Assembly (NCBI GenBank): GCA_900551295.1
Contig: URVJ01000020.1
Span: 1-40,495 of the forward strand
Origin: an uncultured Eubacteriales bacterium
GTDB lineage: Bacteria > Bacillota > Clostridia > Oscillospirales > CAG-382
DNA: 40,495 nt
Direction of reading: 5' to 3'
Both the position numbers and the translations under genes were made by a program. Shown one piece after another: positions 24,177-30,474 of this stretch; positions within the stretch are counted from its first letter, which is position 1; each line of letters begins with the position of its first letter. Under the pieces are notes generated by a model. The model saw only the letters and a list, made by a program, of their open reading frames with translations, did no database searches and was not told the DNA's origin.

Positions 24177-24316
24177 TACTTCTGCCCAGCCACAGTCCGA
24201 GCGTTAAAAGCGTCGCAGGCAATGGGGGCAGCTCGGTCGGATGGCGGAGAGGTGGAATTCCTATGGAGTGTTTTTGCAAAACACCGTCTGTAATTGCTTC
24301 AAAACAAAGAAAATAA
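24173..24316 (+). CDS. Possible 47-codon ORF with ATGA coupling
   Basis: ATG at 24173 overlaps the TGA of the preceding frame. The product is 47 residues, Gly/Ser/Arg-rich in the middle with ECFCKTPS near the end, and has two cysteines. A hairpin follows its stop by four bases, supporting a transcript end here. There is no independent evidence of translation. Confidence 0.35.
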   Translation: MILLPSHSPSVKSVAGNGGSSVGWRRGGIPMECFCKTPSVIASKQRK

Positions 24317-24319
24317 GTT

Positions 24320-24343
24320 GTACCCGTCTTTCGGGGCGGGTAC
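24320..24343 (+). terminator. GC-rich hairpin, probable terminator
   Basis: GTACCCGTC (24320-24328) with GGGCGGGTAC-type arm (24335-24343), loop TTTCGG. The tail GGCTTAACTTTAATATTT is only loosely T-rich, so efficiency is uncertain. Confidence 0.55.
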
Positions 24344-24429
24344 GGCTTAACTTTAATATTTAGAAATTAACGCATTTTATGAGTGCTTTAATTTGTGGTA
24401 TTAAAACCATTTTAATATAAAAGTTTCAG

Positions 24430-24531
24430 ATGTTAATTTGCTGGAAGAGTATAGGTGCATCAAAGCTGCGAGCGGATTTTGTTAATGAAGCTCTTGCAGA
24501 TATGGAAGATATTCTTTACGATTTTAAATAA
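24430..24531 (+). CDS. 33-codon remnant-like ORF
   Basis: ATG at 24430 runs to TAA at 24529-24531 and encodes a peptide ending LRADFVNEALADMEDILYDFK, which reads like the conserved C-terminus of a larger ICE protein. There is no ribosome site, so this is probably a gene remnant. Apart from it, the stretch 24344-24540 holds nothing I can identify. Confidence 0.3.
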   Translation: MLICWKSIGASKLRADFVNEALADMEDILYDFK

Positions 24532-24540
24532 TTTTTGAAA

Positions 24541-24584
24541 ACTCCCACAGATGTATTGACAAAATACTTCTGTGGGAGTATAAT
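24541..24584 (+). promoter_or_regulatory. Consensus promoter inside an 11-bp inverted repeat
   Basis: TTGACA (24556-24561), 17 bp, TATAAT (24579-24584) is a perfect sigma-A promoter. It is framed by ACTCCCACAGA (24541-24551) and TCTGTGGGAGT (24569-24579), a perfect inverted repeat. A dimer bound here would cover the -35 box and touch the -10. CTACAGAAGTA at 24599-24609 resembles one half-site. This is the expected shape of an autoregulated toxin-antitoxin operator. Confidence 0.88.
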
Positions 24585-24623
24585 ATAAATATATAACTCT
24601 ACAGAAGTACGAGGGGTGAAACA

Positions 24624-25301
24624 ATGAGTAAATTGACAATATATCACGGATCGCCGGAAGTTATTGAAAAACCGCAGTATGGAAAAGGTAAAACCTACAA
24701 TGATTACGGAAGAGGTTTTTACTGTACTGAACATATTGAACTTGCAAGAGAATGGGCTTGTACTGAAGATGTTGACGGCTTTGTAAATAAATATGAAATT
24801 GATTTGTCAAGTCTTAATGTTTTAAATCTTTCATCAGATGAATATACAATTTTGCATTGGTTGGCAATTTTGATGAGCAACAGAAAGGTTCGTTTATCCA
24901 CTCCTGTTATGAAGCGTGGCAAGGAATGGCTTACCAAACATTTTATGCCTGACACAGATGACTGCGATGTGATTATCGGCTACCGTGCAGATGACTCCTA
25001 TTTTTCATTTGCAAGAGCATTTGTTAATAATGAAATTTCACTTAATCAGTTATCTTACGCTATGCAACTCGGAAAGCTCGGCGAACAAGTTGTTTTGAAA
25101 AGCAAAAAGTCGTTTGATGAGATTAAATTTGTAGCTTATGAGGTTTGCGACAACACAATTTATTATGCAAAGCGTAAATCGAGAGATGATGAAGCGAGAG
25201 AGGCTTTTAATGCCGAACTTGAAAAAGAAGATATAAACGGACTGTTTATGAGAGATATTATTCGTGAGGAGGTAACATCTGATGATGTACGCCTACGATG
25301 A
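24624..25301 (+). CDS. DUF3990 family protein, probable ADP-ribosyltransferase-fold toxin
   Basis: A 225-residue DUF3990 protein. The family signature is clear: IYHGS near the start (H8), then NDYGRGFYCTEH (27-37) with AREWA, as in ART-fold proteins where His and the GxGFYxT stretch bind NAD. A charged C-terminus ends the protein. The gene follows a promoter embedded in an inverted repeat and overlaps the HTH gene by 20 nt, a toxin-first pair like HigBA. By analogy it could modify a cellular target with ADP-ribose and be held in check by the HTH partner. Catalysis is not demonstrable from the sequence alone, and the family is incompletely characterised. Confidence 0.82.
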   Translation: MSKLTIYHGSPEVIEKPQYGKGKTYNDYGRGFYCTEHIELAREWACTEDVDGFVNKYEIDLSSLNVLNLSSDEYTILHWLAILMSNRKVRLSTPVMKRGKEWLTKHFMPDTDDCDVIIGYRADDSYFSFARAFVNNEISLNQLSYAMQLGKLGEQVVLKSKKSFDEIKFVAYEVCDNTIYYAKRKSRDDEAREAFNAELEKEDINGLFMRDIIREEVTSDDVRLR

Positions 25302-25920
25302 ACAGTACTTGGATGATGCAATGCGAAACCTCGGCGAGGCGGCTGATTATGCCGTAAACGCTTGCAAAATGAGCTTGCAGAAATTTTTTGACTTATTCAT
25401 AACCACCGGATATGCAACACAGTTTGGAAACGGTGTGCCTAAAATCATATCAGGGCTGTCAGGAACAGAGCTTGTTTACGAAATAATTATAAAAGCAGGA
25501 ATTGAGCAAGAACTTCCGGAAGTGCAGACTGAATATAATTGTTCTCCCGAATATTGGTGCGGTTGGATTGTTGCTTATTACCAATGGCGTACCGGAAGAA
25601 CTTTTAAAGATATTTTTCAGTATATATCTGCAAATGAAATTGAAAAACTTTATCCCACACTCCACGAAGCATCGGAAGAAAAGTTTGTTGATGTGGTAAA
25701 TTCAATAATTGAGAGAAAAACCACAACAACCAAATTACAGGAGCTTCGCAAAAACATCGGATATTCCCAAAGAGAACTTGCCGAAAAATCGGGAGTGAAC
25801 TTAAGAACCTTACAACAGTACGAACTCAAAGCGAAAGATATAAACAAAGCAGCAACAAACACTCTTCTTGCACTTTCCAAAGTACTTGGGTGCAGGATAG
25901 AGGATTTGTTGGAGAATTAA
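25282..25920 (+). CDS. XRE HTH protein with N-terminal partner domain, likely antitoxin
   Basis: A 212-residue protein. Residues 1-145 form a mostly helical domain (DDAMRNLGEAADYAVNACKMSLQKFFDLFI... and an aromatic stretch CSPEYWCGWIVAYYQWRTGRTF) that probably contacts the DUF3990 partner. Residues 150-212 are a Cro/C1 HTH (LQELRKNIGYSQRELAEKSGVNLRTLQQYE). The ATG at 25282 has GAGGAGG nine nt upstream; a second ATG follows at 25285. The gene starts inside the end of the DUF3990 gene. It would neutralise the partner and bind the operator at 24541-24579. Confidence 0.82.
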   Translation: MMYAYDEQYLDDAMRNLGEAADYAVNACKMSLQKFFDLFITTGYATQFGNGVPKIISGLSGTELVYEIIIKAGIEQELPEVQTEYNCSPEYWCGWIVAYYQWRTGRTFKDIFQYISANEIEKLYPTLHEASEEKFVDVVNSIIERKTTTTKLQELRKNIGYSQRELAEKSGVNLRTLQQYELKAKDINKAATNTLLALSKVLGCRIEDLLEN

Positions 25921-26030
25921 GTAAATGATGAAACAAAGAGAATTAACTTTTGTTTTCGAAAATTAGTAAAATTAAAATAATCGAGTACTTAGAAGCGTTT
26001 AAATGTTTGGGTAAATAAGAAGGTGAATAT

Positions 26031-26837
26031 ATGAGTCAAATGTTGTATAGATATATGAGTTTTGAAAGTTTTGTGGATACAGTGCAAAAACAGCAGCTGC
26101 ATTTTGTTCATCCAAGTGAATTCGAAGATCCGTTAGAATTTCAATATCTACAAAAAATGTGTGTCACGGATCCTTCAAGTTATATCGAAATATTATATAG
26201 ATTTGCTATGATATATAGATTTTATGTACAATCATGGACATATCTTCCTGAAAGCGATGCTATGTGGAGAATCTATAATCACAATAATTTTGCTGTTCGA
26301 ATAGAAATAGATAGAAAGTCGGTTGATTTATTGGATGATGTACAAGCAGTCGATGTAATATATACTGATGAACCAGATGAATATATAAAAAAACAAGCAA
26401 ATGGAAGATTGATAACGGAATATAAGAACCTTGCAATTAAGCGCAGTGCTTTTGAACATGAAAAAGAAGTTAGACTTGTCAAGCATATAAGGTGGTAACA
26501 CGAGAAGGATGCATATGAAAACACTTTGCTGGTGGGAGCAACTGTGTTTGAGCATGTTGAATGTAAGAAGAGTTTGTTGGAATTATACTCAGATTATTCT
26601 GAAGAAGAAATATCAAAAGTAATAAAAGAAAGGCTGGAAAAGTTCAATATTAATGCAAATGAAAAAAGTATAAAAATTGATTTTTCTCATATTGAGAATT
26701 TTATAAAATCTGTTCTTGTTTCTCCGTTTGCTCCTAAATGGTATGTTGAAACAGTTGAAACATTTTGTAAAACAAACAATATAGTTTGTGTGGGGAAATC
26801 AAAGTTGTACGACTCAAAGCTCTTATTAGATGAGTAA
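26031..26837 (+). pseudogene. DUF2971 gene interrupted by one in-frame TAA
   Basis: Two pieces of a DUF2971 protein lie in one frame. The first 155 codons (LYRYMSFESFVDTVQKQQLHFVHPSEFEDPLE...AFEHEKEVRLVKHIRW) end in TAA at 26496-26498. The frame then continues without a break through HEKDAYENTLLVGATVFEHVE to FSHIENFIKSVLVSPFAPKWYVETVE and GKSKLYDSKLL, the normal end of the family. Nothing but a single codon separates the halves, so this is a recent nonsense mutation, a read-through site or a sequencing error. DUF2971 proteins often accompany defence and toxin genes; their biochemistry is unknown. The ribosome site AAGAAGGTG precedes the ATG. A terminator follows at 26908. Confidence 0.85.
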
Positions 26838-26907
26838 AGTTTGTTTTTATTATAAACATTGATTTGTATTCAAATTGTATAAACTCAAATCTTATATTTT
26901 ATTTTAA

Positions 26908-26938
26908 ACGATCGGTTATGCCGGTCGTTTTTTATTTT
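26908..26938 (+). terminator. Intrinsic terminator after the DUF2971 gene
   Basis: AACGATCGG (26908-26916) pairs with CCGGTCGTT (26922-26930), one G-T pair, loop TTATG, followed by TTTTATTTT. It is strong and well formed. Confidence 0.9.
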
Positions 26939-26991
26939 CAAAGCAGTATTTTAGTAAAAATTAAAACATAAAATTATGAGAGGTGGTATTG

Positions 26992-27153
26992 ATGAATGAA
27001 TTTAAAGTTGAACTCTACATAGATAACGGAAACGAAGAGAATATCAAGATATCGAGGTTAAACGAAAAGGAAACAGAACACTGGAAAAAGAATATGGAGG
27101 CACGAGCATTGAGCGAATATTACAAACGAAAAATAACAACTCAAAAAATTTGA
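26992..27153 (+). CDS. Small charged protein upstream of the recombinase, candidate excision factor
   Basis: A 53-residue protein (MNEFKVELYIDNGNEENIKIS...LSEYYKRKITTQKI), Glu/Lys/Asn-rich, with a predicted beta-strand start and a helical end. GAGAGGTGGT lies 7 nt before the ATG. It has its own short unit after a terminator, and its stop overlaps the recombinase -35 box. Large serine recombinases need a small directionality factor for excision, often encoded nearby; position and size suggest this role, but no family similarity is recognised. Confidence 0.55.
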   Translation: MNEFKVELYIDNGNEENIKISRLNEKETEHWKKNMEARALSEYYKRKITTQKI

Positions 27154-27178
27154 TTTCAAAAAGCGGTGTTGCTATAAT
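27150..27178 (+). promoter_or_regulatory. Recombinase promoter
   Basis: TTGATT (27150-27155), 17 bp, TATAAT (27173-27178) with an extended TGC. It lies 48 bp before the GTG start and overlaps the 3' end of the small ORF. Confidence 0.78.
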
Positions 27179-27225
27179 TATTGTATGAATAAATAGTTGC
27201 CGTTTTCGGGAAGGAGGAATTATCA

Positions 27226-28665
27226 GTGAAAACAGCGGCAGCTTACATACGAGTTTCTACCGAAGATCAGGTTGAGTTCAGTCCTGACAGTCAGTTAGAA
27301 AAAATCAAACTCTATGCCGAAAAAAATCAAATTTTATTGCCTAAAGAATTTATATTTTTAGATGAAGGTATAAGCGGACGCAATGCGGCAAAAAGACCTG
27401 CATTTAATGAAATGATAGCCCTTGCCAAACGAAAGCCAAAGCCCTTTGATGTAATATTGGTTTGGAAATACAGCCGTTTTGCACGAAACCGTGAAGACAG
27501 CGTTGTTTATAAATCAATGCTCAGAAAAGATTTGAATATTGATGTTGTTTCAATCAGCGAAGATGTGGGCGATGATAAAATGTCTGTTCTTTTTGAAGCA
27601 ATGATTGAAGCAATGGACGAATATTACAGCATAAACCTTGCAGAGGAAGTAAAAAGAGGTATGACGGAAAAGGCAAAAAGGGGCGGCGTTCTTTCAATTC
27701 CTGCGTTTGGCTACAAGGTAGAAAACAACGAATTTGTTATAATTCCCGAAGAAGCAGAGGTTATACGAAAGGTTTTCAACGATTACAAAGACGGTAAAGG
27801 CTTTTTGTCGATTGCAAAGTCGTTAAATTCTATGGGAATAAAGACCCACAGAGGAAACCAAATAGAAAACAGAACCATAGAATATTGGCTGAATAACCCC
27901 ATATACATAGGCAAAACACGGTGGAATCCGGACGGCAAATTATCGAGGAATTATACGGCAGATACGGCTATCATAAGCGACAGTACACACACGCCGATAA
28001 TTGATACGGAAACTTGGGATAAAGTCAGGGAGAGAATGAAAGAACAAAAAGCCAAGTTCAGAAAGTATTATAACCCCGACCGCAAAGATTTATCTCATTG
28101 GCTGACCGGCATCGTTCGATGTGAAAAATGCGGAGCTGTACTGTCAAATCAAGGCGGATTTTTCGGATGTTCAAACAGAAGCAGAGGTACTTGCAAGGGC
28201 GTCGGATATATTAAGGCTGAAAAATTAGACGGCATTATATTTAACATCTTGTCCGACATAACAATTCCGAATGTTGAGTTTGAATTTGCAGAACCTAAAT
28301 CCGATACTCAATCAAATGATGACAGTATCATTATTTCAACGCAAATTCAAAGGCTTGAAATTCGGCTGGAGCGTGTTCGGCTTGCCTATGAGGACGGAGC
28401 GGACACTCTTGAAGAATACAAGGCAAATAAAAAGAGTATTCTCTCTGAAATTGACGGTTTAAAAAAAGCACTTGAAAAAAGCCGTGAAAAAATTTCTAAA
28501 GGAAAAGATGAAATCTGCAAAAAGGATATTCGGAGATTGACGGATCTATTGCAGGATGCGAGCATCAGCAACACAGAAAAAAACAAAACGGCAAGGACAA
28601 TTTTTAAGGAAATCATAAAGGGCGGAGAGGACGGGAAAACGCTAAAATGCGTGTTTTGGAGATAA
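27226..28665 (+). CDS. Large serine recombinase (ICE integrase)
   Basis: A 479-residue large serine recombinase. The catalytic domain begins AAAYIRVSTEDQ with nucleophile S11, then the conserved EGISGRN, WKYSRFARN and MAxxxxxE-type region (about 35-140). The Recombinase domain follows (GYKVENNE...IAKSLNSMGIKT), then the zinc-ribbon domain with CEKCG and C...C (about residues 300-330) and a long coiled coil (365-430) needed for synapsis control. The GTG start follows AAGGAGG by 8 nt. It ends ~30 bp from the cotJC junction; integrase genes of this class normally sit next to the attachment site. It would integrate and excise the element without needing host factors. Confidence 0.95.
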   Translation: MKTAAAYIRVSTEDQVEFSPDSQLEKIKLYAEKNQILLPKEFIFLDEGISGRNAAKRPAFNEMIALAKRKPKPFDVILVWKYSRFARNREDSVVYKSMLRKDLNIDVVSISEDVGDDKMSVLFEAMIEAMDEYYSINLAEEVKRGMTEKAKRGGVLSIPAFGYKVENNEFVIIPEEAEVIRKVFNDYKDGKGFLSIAKSLNSMGIKTHRGNQIENRTIEYWLNNPIYIGKTRWNPDGKLSRNYTADTAIISDSTHTPIIDTETWDKVRERMKEQKAKFRKYYNPDRKDLSHWLTGIVRCEKCGAVLSNQGGFFGCSNRSRGTCKGVGYIKAEKLDGIIFNILSDITIPNVEFEFAEPKSDTQSNDDSIIISTQIQRLEIRLERVRLAYEDGADTLEEYKANKKSILSEIDGLKKALEKSREKISKGKDEICKKDIRRLTDLLQDASISNTEKNKTARTIFKEIIKGGEDGKTLKCVFWR

Positions 28666-28789
28666 GAGGAACACTACTCAAACAGTTGCAATTCGGTCCT
28701 CCGAACTGACTCATAATTATCTGCGCGTTTTTCGGATCGGTCTTTTTGATGCTTATGGGGTACTGAAGTCTTTTCTCATAATTCCACAT
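28613..28789 (-). pseudogene. cotJC: 5' part of cotJC, cut by the ICE
   Basis: ATG at 28789 (minus) follows AAAGAGG and lies 6 nt after the cotJB stop. The first 33 codons (MWNYEKRLQYPISIKKTDPKN...SQFGGPN) match the start of CotJC, the manganese-catalase-like spore coat protein, whose family continues GG(P/A)(D/N)GEL. Here the frame instead continues CNCLSSVPLI and then antisense of the recombinase 3' end, stopping at 28613. So only about 28691-28789 is cotJC. The remaining ~160 codons should lie at the other end of the element, outside the window. Confidence 0.9.
28690..28707. other. Inferred attachment junction (attR) in cotJC
   Basis: TTCGG (28692-28696) and CCGAA (28701-28705) form a dyad around TCCT, exactly where the cotJC frame loses similarity (codons for FGGPN). 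Serine integrases cross over at a 2-bp core at the centre of such a dyad. The core dinucleotide cannot be fixed without the empty site or the left end. Confidence 0.65.
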
Positions 28790-28795
28790 ACCTCT

Positions 28796-29071
28796 TTACA
28801 CCCCCATTTCCCACGGCATGGGCTGATCTGTCCATTGCCAGCCGTCTTTTTGTGCATTTATATTGTCGGTTGTAAGCGGCCCGAACATATTCTCGTACTC
28901 TCTCACGGCGTTTTTGCGCAGTGCATTCTGTTTGTCGAAATATCTTCTTGCACCGTCACAATCGGGGTGCATATCTAGATAAAGTCTTGCTTCGTCTACG
29001 GCAAAAGAATGAGTCTGAACCGTTCTCAGTGCTTTTTCTCTCATTCTGCCGTCATTTCTTACAGTTGGCAT
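28796..29071 (-). CDS. cotJB: Spore coat protein CotJB
   Basis: A 91-residue CotJB-family protein: ALRTVQTHSFAVDEARLYLDMHPDCDGARRYFDKQNALRKNAVREYENMFGPLT is the family core. CotJB is a small inner spore-coat protein made in the mother cell under sigma-E and encoded with CotJA and CotJC. The ATG has AAAGGAG upstream, and its first 13 nt overlap cotJA. The gene is intact. The next gene, cotJC, is interrupted. Confidence 0.92.
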   Translation of the reverse strand: MPTVRNDGRMREKALRTVQTHSFAVDEARLYLDMHPDCDGARRYFDKQNALRKNAVREYENMFGPLTTDNINAQKDGWQWTDQPMPWEMGV

Positions 29072-29271
29072 TTTGTTCTCCTTTCACCCATCCACGGCAA
29101 GTCGAGTTCCGGAAATATCGTTCCGATGTCAAGTGCCTTGTCGGGATTGTAAACCGCCGCAAAATCGGCGTGCTGAACAGGGAAATTTATCATAGCGACT
29201 TTCTGGCAGCCAGGTTTTACACATTCACGCTGCATTTCGGGCATAGCTGCCTGTCTTGTATATCCGCACAC
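29059..29271 (-). CDS. cotJA: Spore coat protein CotJA
   Basis: A 70-residue CotJA-like protein. The diagnostic part is the C-terminal half (AAVYNPDKALDIGTIFPELDLPW), the conserved CotJA motif. Start is GTG at 29271 with GAAGGAG 8 nt upstream; the N-terminus is Cys-rich and variable. It is the first gene of the cotJABC operon. No clear sigma-E promoter could be picked out by eye between 29290 and 29400. Confidence 0.85.
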   Translation of the reverse strand: MCGYTRQAAMPEMQRECVKPGCQKVAMINFPVQHADFAAVYNPDKALDIGTIFPELDLPWMGERRTKCQL

Positions 29272-29410
29272 GTTGATTTCTCCTTCTGAATTATTTAGTC
29301 TGAGAAGCAGTACGGCACACGTTTCCGAACCGCAGCCGCGTTCTCAGTCTATAATATGCGGTATTTGTTTTTAACGGCAATGCCCGATACTCCGCACCGT
29401 TCTTTCGATG

Positions 29411-29439
29411 TTGACAAACGGGACGGTGTGTTGTATAAT
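29411..29439 (+). promoter_or_regulatory. Perfect consensus promoter of the lipoprotein gene
   Basis: TTGACA (29411-29416), 17 bp, TATAAT (29434-29439). It places the start point about 30 bp before the ATG at 29476. Confidence 0.92.
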
Positions 29440-29475
29440 TGTATGGTAAATTTCATTAAATATCGGAGTAATAAC

Positions 29476-30330
29476 ATGAATATAAAATTTTTAAAAATAC
29501 TTGCGGCGCTCTCTATCTGTGCTCTGCTGTTTTCCTCATGTTCGCAGAAAAATACCGATACGAAAGTTGCGGATAAAAATGAAAATGCGAAAGAAAATAC
29601 TGAGAATCAGGCAGACGGAGAAACTAAAGCAGCCGACGCGGTTACATTTGAAAATTCCGATTTTGGGGACGCTTTTGCCAAAATTCTGGGCAAGGAAACA
29701 AAAGAGATAACAAAATCCGACTGTGAGTCGGTGAAGTATCTTGCGCTTGGAAAGGACTCCGACGGTTCGTTCAGCCTGTATGCAGGTTTTGACGATTACT
29801 CAAAGGCGTATTTTGCCGAGCTCGAAAAGGAGACTCCCGATCCTTCGGGACTTGTGCAGTACGTCTCGATACAGACAATAGATGCTTCGCAGGACGCGGT
29901 TTTTGATAAGGATCTTTCGCTATTTACCGGCATTGAAATATTTGAAATATACGATGTTAAGATTTCCGATGTTTCGTTTGTTAACAGCTACGGCAATCTT
30001 TACTACGGCTATTTTTCAAATAACGGAATTACCGACGTTTCGCCGCTTTCGGATTATGATCCCGAAACTCTGCGCGAACTTGATTTTACGGGAAACGATA
30101 TTTCCGACTGGGAACCTCTTATGCACATTTCAAACAAGGTTATCGTGAAGTATTCTTCGCAGACCTTCACGGACAGCGACGGAAATCCCGTTACGTTTTC
30201 CGATACAACATATCTTTCCGACCTCGGAAAGGATGGTGAGAACACGGATTCTTCCGATAACTCATCTTCGGACGAAAATCAGATACAGTTTTCCGATGAT
30301 ATTGACTGGAGCGCGCTGTTTGACGAATAA
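29476..30330 (+). CDS. Lipoprotein with short leucine-rich-repeat-like region
   Basis: A 284-residue predicted lipoprotein. The signal sequence ends in a lipobox-like LLFSSC with C22 as the lipid-modified residue, followed by an Asn/Glu/Lys-rich linker (about 25-70). The folded part (75-240) has an internalin-like LRR segment (SNNGITDVSPLSDYDPETLRELDFTGNDISDWEPL). The end is Ser/Asp-rich. An upstream in-frame ATG at 29356 would give a longer protein, but it precedes the consensus promoter and lacks the lipoprotein signal at its start. GGAG lies 7 nt before 29476. LRR lipoproteins are common on gut Clostridia surfaces; the ligand is unknown. Confidence 0.82.
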   Translation: MNIKFLKILAALSICALLFSSCSQKNTDTKVADKNENAKENTENQADGETKAADAVTFENSDFGDAFAKILGKETKEITKSDCESVKYLALGKDSDGSFSLYAGFDDYSKAYFAELEKETPDPSGLVQYVSIQTIDASQDAVFDKDLSLFTGIEIFEIYDVKISDVSFVNSYGNLYYGYFSNNGITDVSPLSDYDPETLRELDFTGNDISDWEPLMHISNKVIVKYSSQTFTDSDGNPVTFSDTTYLSDLGKDGENTDSSDNSSSDENQIQFSDDIDWSALFDE

Positions 30331-30369
30331 AATGTACATAATGTCTGATTTTGCCATATAATTTACCGA

Positions 30370-30404
30370 TTGTTAACAACCGATGCGTTTTGTAGATGTA
30401 TAAT
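30370..30404 (+). promoter_or_regulatory. Palindrome and -10 box before uxaC
   Basis: TTGTTAACAA (30370-30379) is a perfect 10-bp palindrome, and TATAAT at 30399-30404 is a likely -10 box with no good -35 at the right distance. This suggests a promoter that depends on or is blocked by a regulator at the palindrome. The uxaC ATG is 70 bp downstream. Confidence 0.5.
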
Positions 30405-30474
30405 ATTTTATGTCTGAAAATCACGGTTATACTCAAAATGATTTGTATTATTTTTCGACAAGAGGTATTTAATT

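Larger units (their letters stand above)
1..28698. mobile_element. Right-hand part of a Tn1549-like integrative conjugative element
   Basis: A type IV secretion gene set (VirD4, VirB2-like, TrbL-like, PrgI, VirB4, NlpC/P60), accessory genes and a terminal large serine recombinase occupy this stretch. The right boundary is placed at about 28,691-28,705, where a cotJC reading frame loses family similarity some 30 bp beyond the recombinase stop. The left boundary, relaxase and replication genes lie outside the window. Base-pair precision of the end is not possible without the unoccupied site. Confidence 0.85.

Noticed and set aside
23965..24279. 104-codon minus-strand ORF in the stretch after the HTH gene
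   Set aside because: No ribosome site or recognisable motif; plus-strand frames with ATGA coupling and a following hairpin explain the region at least as well, though neither is proven.
29356..29475. Longer N-terminus of the LRR-like lipoprotein
   Set aside because: It would start before the consensus promoter and would bury the lipoprotein signal peptide at residues 41-62.
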